64,000 nucleotides of DNA, taken from NCBI GenBank assembly GCA_964020085.1, contig OZ026607.1, positions 21,002,606 to 21,066,605 on the forward strand, read 5' to 3'. A program made the translations under genes and the position numbers. The stretch is from Micromussa lordhowensis. Lineage: Eukaryota > Cnidaria > Anthozoa > Scleractinia > Lobophylliidae. Position 1 is the stretch's first letter. Every line of letters begins with the position of its first letter. The notes under the pieces were generated by a model that was not told the origin of the DNA, searched no databases, and was given only the letters and a program-made list of their open reading frames with translations. Of this stretch, positions 59,200 to 64,000 are shown one piece after another.

Positions 59200-61700
59200 T
59201 GCTGGCATTCGCGCCAGGGTGTTTTTTCTGGCCTTCTTTTTGCAGGAGTTTGCCCTGGTCCCAACTTTGCAGAATTTCAGAAAACGCGCGCTGGGGGTCC
59301 CCTTGGCAAATTTGACATAGCTCGGCTCCACGGGCACTTTAAGAGGCGCGGTCTGCAGCAAAGTGTTCTGCTAGGCTGGTACTTGAAGGAAATGCTAAAT
59401 AGAACATGCTGGCATTCGCGCCAGGGTGTTTTTTCTGGCCTTCTTTTTGCAGGAGTTTGCCCTGGTCCCAACTTTGCAGAATTTCAGAAAACGCGCGCTG
59501 GGGGTCCCCTTGGGAAATTTGACATAGCTCGGCTCCACGGGCACTTTAAGAGGCGCGGTTTGCAGCAAAATGTTGTGCTAGGTTAGAACTTGAAGGAAAT
59601 TGTAGTTAAAACATGCTGGCATTCGCGCCAGGGTGTTTTTTTTGGCCTTCTTTTTGCAGGAGTTTGCCCTGGTCCCAACTTTGCAGAATTTCAGAAAACG
59701 CGCGCTGGGGGTCCCCTTGGCAAATTTGACATAGCTCGGCTCCACGGGCACTTTAAGAGGCGCGCTTTGCAGCAAAATGTTGTGCTAGGTTGGCACTTGA
59801 AGGAAATTTGAAATAGAACATGCTGGCATTCGCGCCAGGGTAGTTTTTCTGGCCTTCTTTTTGCAGGAGTTTGCCCTGGTCCCAACTTTGCAGAATTTCA
59901 GAAAACGCGCGCTGGGGGTCTCCTTGGCAAATTTGACATAGCTCGGCTCCACGGGCACTTTAAGAGGCGCGGTTTGCAGCAAAATGTTGTGCTAGGTTGG
60001 TACGTGAAGGAAATCGTAGTTAAAACATGCTGGCATTCGCGCCAGGGTGTTTTTTCTGGCCTTCTTTTTGCAGGAGTTTGCCCTGGTCCCAACTTTGCAG
60101 AATTTCAGAAAACGCGCGCTGGGGGTCCCCTTGGCAAATTTGACATAGCTCGGCTCCACGGGCACTTTAAGAGGCGCGGTTTGCAGCAAAATGTTGTGCT
60201 AGGTTGGCACTTGAAGAAAATGTTAGATAGAAAATGCTGGCATTCGCGCCAGGGTGTTTTTTCTGGCCTTCTTTTTGCAGGTGTTTGCCCTGGTCCCAAC
60301 TTTGCAGAATTTCAGAAAACGCGCGCTGGGGGTCCCGTTGGCAAATTTGACATAGCTCGGCTCCACAGGCACTTTAAGAGGCGCGCTTTGCAGCAAAATG
60401 TTGTGCTTGGTTGGCACTTGAAGGAAATTTTAGTTAAAACATGCTGGCATTCGCGCCAGGGTGTTTTTTCTGGCCTTCTTTTTGCAGGAGTTTGCCCTGG
60501 TCCCAACTTTGCAGAATTTCAGAAAACGCGCGCTGGGGGTCCCCTTGGCAAATTTGACATAGCTCGGCTCCACGGGCACTTTAAGAGGCGCGGTCTGCAG
60601 CAAAGTGTTCTGCTAGGCTGGTACTTGAAGGAAATGCTAAATAGAACATGCTGGCATTCGCGCCAGGGTGTTTTTTCTGGCCTTCTTTTTGCAGGAGTTT
60701 GCCCTGGTCCCAACTTTGCAGAATTTCAGAAAACGCGCGCTGGGGGTCCCCTTGGGAAATTTGACATAGCTCGGCTCCACGGGCACTTTAAGAGGCGCGG
60801 TTTGCAGCAAAATGTTGTGCTAGGTTAGAACTTGAAGGAAATTGTAGTTAAAACATGCTGGCATTCGCGCCAGGGTGTTTTTTTTGGCCTTCTTTTTGCA
60901 GGAGTTTGCCCTGGTCCCAACTTTGCAGAATTTCAGAAAACGCGCGCTGGGGGTCCCCTTGGCAAATTTGACATAGCTCGGCTCCACGGGCACTTTAAGA
61001 GGCGCGCTTTGCAGCAAAATGTTGTGCTAGGTTGGCACTTGAAGGAAATTTGAAATAGAACATGCTGGCATTCGCGCCAGGGTAGTTTTTCTGGCCTTCT
61101 TTTTGCAGGAGTTTGCCCTGGTCCCAACTTTGCAGAATTTCAGAAAACGCGCGCTGGGGGTCTCCTTGGCAAATTTGACATAGCTCGGCTCCACGGGCAC
61201 TTTAAGAGGCGCGGTTTGCAGCAAAATGTTGTGCTAGGTTGGTACGTGAAGGAAATCGTAGTTAAAACATGCTGGCATTCGCGCCAGGGTGTTTTTTCTG
61301 GCCTTCTTTTTGCAGGAGTTTGCCCTGGTCCCAACTTTGCAGAATTTCAGAAAACGCGCGCTGGGGGTCCCCTTGGCAAATTTGACATAGCTCGGCTCCA
61401 CGGGCACTTTAAGAGGCGCGGTTTGCAGCAAAATGTTGTGCTAGGTTGGCACTTGAAGAAAATGTTAGATAGAACATGCTGGCATTCGCGCCAGGGTGTT
61501 TTTTCTGGCCTTCTTTTTGCAGGTGTTTGCCCTGGTCCCAACTTTGCAGAATTTCAGAAAACGCGCGCTGGGGGTCCCGTTGGCAAATTTGACATAGCTC
61601 GGCTCCACAGGCACTTTAAGAGGCGCGCTTTGCAGCAAAATGTTGTGCTTGGTTGGCACTTGAAGGAAATTTTAGTTAAAACATGCTGGCATTCGCGCCA
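59200..61700 (+). repeat. 6-monomer (1,242-bp) tandem higher-order repeat, two copies
   Basis: Units of exactly 6 x 207 bp run about 59,200-60,441 and 60,442-61,683. Shared rare features are CAAAGTGTTCTGCTAGGCTGG, TTGGGAAATTTG, GGTTAGAACTTG, GCGCGCTTTGC, AATTTGAAATAG, CAGGGTAGTTTTTCTGG, GGTACGTGAAGG, TTGCAGGTGTTTG, GGTCCCGTTGG and CCACAGGCAC. I see only one or two differences across most of the unit, for example ATAGAAAATGC (60,227) against ATAGAACATGC (61,469). None of the A-domain types occurs here. Confidence 0.9.
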
Positions 61701-61999
61701 GGGTGTTTTTTCTGGCCTTCTTTTTGCAGGAGTTTGCCCTGGTCCCAACTTTGCAGAATTTCAGAAAACGCGCGCTGGGGGTCCCCTTGGCAAATTTGAC
61801 ATAGCTCGGCTCCACGGGCACTTTAAGAGGCGCGGTTTGCAGTAAAATGTTGTGCTAGGTTGGCACTTGAAGGAAATGGTAGTTAGAACATGCTGGCATT
61901 CGCGCCAGGGTGTTTTTTCTGGCCTTCTTTTTGCAGGAGTTTGCCCTGGTCCCAACTTTGCAGAATTTCAGAAAACGCGCGCTGGGGGTCCCCTTGGCA

Positions 62000-64000
62000 A
62001 ATTTGACATAGCTCGGCTCCACGGGCACTTTAAGAGGCGCGGTTTGCAGCAAAATGTTGTGCTAGGTTGGCACTTGAAGGAAATTCTAGTTAGAACATGC
62101 TGGCATTCGCGCCAGGGTGTTTTTTCTGGCCTTCTTTTTGCAGGAGTTTGCCCTGGTCACAACTTTGCAGAATTTCAGAAAACGCGCGCTGGGGGTCCCC
62201 TTGGCAAATTTGACATAGCTCGGCTCCACGGGCACTTTAAGAGGCGCGGTGTGCAGCAAAATGTTGTGCTAGGTTGTCACTTGAAGGAAATGTTAGTTAG
62301 AACATGCTGGCATTCGCGCCAGGGTGTTTTTTCTGGCCTTCTTTTTGCAGGAGTTTGCCCTGGTCCCAACTTTGCAGAATTTCAGAAAACGCGCGCTGGG
62401 GGTCCCCTTGGCAAATTTGACATAGCTCGGCTCCACGGGCATTTTAAGAGGCGCGGTGTGCAGCAAAATGTTGTGCTAGGTTGGCACTTGAAGGAAATGT
62501 TAGTTAGAACATGCTGGCATTCGAGCCAGCGTGTTTTTTCTGGCCTTTTTTTTGCAGGAGTTTGCCCTGGTCCCAACTTTGCAGAATTTCAGAAAACGCG
62601 CGCTGGGGGTCCCCTTGGCTAATTTGACATAGCTCGGCTCCACGGGCACTTTAAGAGGCGCGGTTTGCAGCAAAATGTTGTGCTAGGTTGGCACTTGAAG
62701 GAAATCCTAGTTAAAACATGCTGGCATTCGCGCCAGGGTGTTTTTTCTGGCGTTCTTTTTGTAAGAGTTTGCCCTGGTCCCAACTTTGCAGAATTTCAGA
62801 AAATGCGCGCTGGGGGTCCCCTTGGCAAATTTGACATACCTCGGCTCCACGGGCACTTTAAGAGGCGCGGTTTGCAGCAAAATGTTGTGCTAGGTGGGCA
62901 CTTGAAGGAAATTCTAGTTAAAACATCTTGGCATTCCCGACAGGGTGTTTTTCCTGGCCTTCTTTTTGAAGGAGTTTGCCCTGGTCCCAACTTTGCAGTA
63001 TTTCAGAAAACGCGCGCTGGGGGTCCCCTTGGCAAATTTAACATAGCTCGGCTCCACGGGCACTTTAAGAGGCGCGGTTTGCAACAAAATGTTGTGCTAG
63101 GTTGGCACTTGAAGGAAATGTTAGTTACAACATGCTGGCATTTGCGCCAGGGTGTTTTTTCTGGCCTTCTTTTTGCAGGAGTTTGCCCTGGTCCTAACTT
63201 TGCAGAATTTCAGAAAACGCGCGCTGGGGGTCCCCTTGGCAAAATTGACATAGCTCGGCTCCACGGGCACTTTAAGAGGCGCGGTTTGCAGCAAAATGTT
63301 GTGCTAGGTTGGCACTTGAAGGAAGTGTTAGATAAAACATGCTGGCATTCGCGCCAGGGTGTTTTTTCTGGCCTTCTTTTTGCAGGAGTTTGCCCTGGTC
63401 CCAACTTTGCAGAATTTCAGAAAACGCGCTTTGGGGGTCCCCTTGGCAAATTTGACATAGCTCGGCTCCACGGGCACTTTAAGAGGCGCGGTTTGCAGCA
63501 AAATCTTGTGCTAGGTTGGCACTTGAAGGAACTTTTAGTTAGAACATGCTGGCATTCGCGCCAGGGTGTTTTTTCTGGCTTTCTTTTTGCAGGAGTTTGC
63601 CCTGGTCCCAACTTTGCAGAATTTCAGAAAACGCGCGCTGGGGGTCCCCTTGGCAAATTTGACATAGCTCGGCTCCACGGGCACTTTAATAGGTGCGGTT
63701 TGCAGCAAAATGTTGTGCTAGGTTGGCACTTGAAGGAAATTCTAGTTAGAACTTGCTGGCATTCGCGCCAGGGTGTTTTTTCTGGCCTTCTTTTTGCCGG
63801 AGTTTGCCCTGGTCTTAACTTTGCAGAATTTCAGAAAACGCGCGCCGGGGGTCCCCTTGGCAAATTTGACATAGCTCGGCTCAACGGGCACTTTAAGAGG
63901 CGCGGTTTGCAGCAAAATGTTGTGCTAGGTTGGCACTTGAAGGAACTTTTAGTTAGAACATGCTGGCATTCGCGCCAGGGTGTTTTTTCTGGCCTTCTTT
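62000..64000 (+). repeat. More diverged monomers at the right end
   Basis: The last nine or ten monomers show no clear higher-order order and more changes unique to one copy. Examples are GGCGTTCTTTTTGTAAGAG (62,750), AAAATGCGCGC, ACATCTTGGCATTCCCGACA (about 62,924), TTTTTGAAGGAG, TTTGCAGTATTTC (62,994), GTCCTAACTTTG, AAAATTGACATAG, AATAGGTGCGG (63,689), TTTTTGCCGGAG (63,792) and GTCTTAACTTTG. Period and orientation stay intact, and the window ends inside a monomer. Older, less homogenised monomers are typical of array margins, but the margin itself is not in view. Confidence 0.75.

Larger units (their letters stand above)
1..64000 (+). repeat. Continuous 207-bp satellite DNA array, about 309 monomers
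   Basis: Every stretch of the window is a copy of one 207-bp unit, always in the same orientation. Conserved landmarks such as AGCTCGGCTCCACGGG, CAGAAAACGCGCGCTGG and GGCACTTGAAGG recur every 207 bases from start to end. Phase 1 at base 1 recurs at about 63,947, so 309 units fit with a net loss of about 17 bp. Most indels are 1-2 bases, many in a T run. I see no inversion, transposon or unique sequence, so there is no gap in which a gene could lie. Copies usually differ from the consensus at a few positions. A tandem array of this length is typical of eukaryotic centromeric or heterochromatic satellite. Its chromosomal position and host cannot be read from the window. Strand is assigned arbitrarily. 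Confidence 0.98.

Noticed and set aside
1..64000. CRISPR array
   Set aside because: There are no short repeats separated by unique spacers. The whole 207-bp unit repeats, and the only variable part is 4-5 bases long.
1..64000. Transposon or retroelement insertion
   Set aside because: The monomer phase is continuous throughout. I found no terminal repeats, target-site duplications or sequence outside the satellite.
1..64000. Ribosomal spacer subrepeats or a tRNA/Pol III cluster
   Set aside because: No rRNA segment appears in 64 kb, no box A plus box B pair with tRNA-like spacing can be seen, and the T run lies inside a pyrimidine tract rather than after a transcript-like fold.
1..64000. Telomeric repeats or G-quadruplex arrays
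   Set aside because: No tandem TTAGGG or TTTAGGG runs occur. Each monomer has only one long G run (108-112), so an intramolecular quadruplex within a monomer is not supported.

Overview
The whole 64 kb window is one uninterrupted head-to-tail tandem array of a satellite monomer with a 207-bp period. I find no protein-coding gene, RNA gene, transposon, CRISPR array or unique-sequence island. The same monomer phase recurs from base 1 to base 64,000: phase 1, set at base 1, recurs at about 63,947. That makes about 309 full monomers plus a 54-bp partial one, with a net loss of only about 17 bp to small indels. All monomers lie in the same orientation. One monomer counted base by base is about 51% GC and carries nine CpG dinucleotides.

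An array of this size and regularity points to eukaryotic heterochromatin (centromeric, pericentromeric or subtelomeric). I do not recognise the monomer. Its length does not match human alpha (171), mouse major (234) or minor (120), Arabidopsis (about 178), maize CentC (about 156) or rice CentO (about 155) satellites, so I name no species or clade.

Layout: multi-monomer segments are themselves duplicated, giving higher-order repeats (HORs). (1) 1-1,260: one of three copies of a segment seen again near 8.9 and 14.1 kb. (2) 1.2-6.1 kb: a 12-monomer unit in tandem, with a 3-monomer duplication inside it. (3) 6.1-8.4 kb: the same monomer variants in looser order. (4) 8.4-15.9 kb: a 25-monomer offset pair flanking a 4/5-monomer mixture. 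(5) 16-22.6 kb: a less ordered zone with 15-mer and 4-mer pairs. (6) 22.6-34.7 kb: a 20/21-mer pair whose copies differ by whole monomers, a tandem 5-mer and a 31-mer-offset segment. (7) 34.7-58.8 kb: a distinct domain marked by monomer types not seen outside it, built from shuffled cassettes with 3-, 6-, 7-, 9-, 13- and 29-monomer offsets. (8) 59.2-61.7 kb: an almost identical tandem 6-mer. (9) 62-64 kb: monomers with more private changes, possibly the approach to an array edge.

Because 207 = 3 x 69, reading frames run through many monomers on the + strand (up to 1,187 codons at 4,104-7,667), and a 64-codon frame recurs on the - strand. I judge these arithmetic by-products. They open at TTG rather than ATG, the + consensus frame has no methionine, and stops and frameshifts occur at many sites. 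The most informative signals are the HOR architecture, a 4-5 base hypervariable site that tags individual monomers, domain-restricted monomer types, and a 3'-splice-site-like tract in nearly every monomer. Boundaries below were read by eye and are accurate to tens of bases at best.
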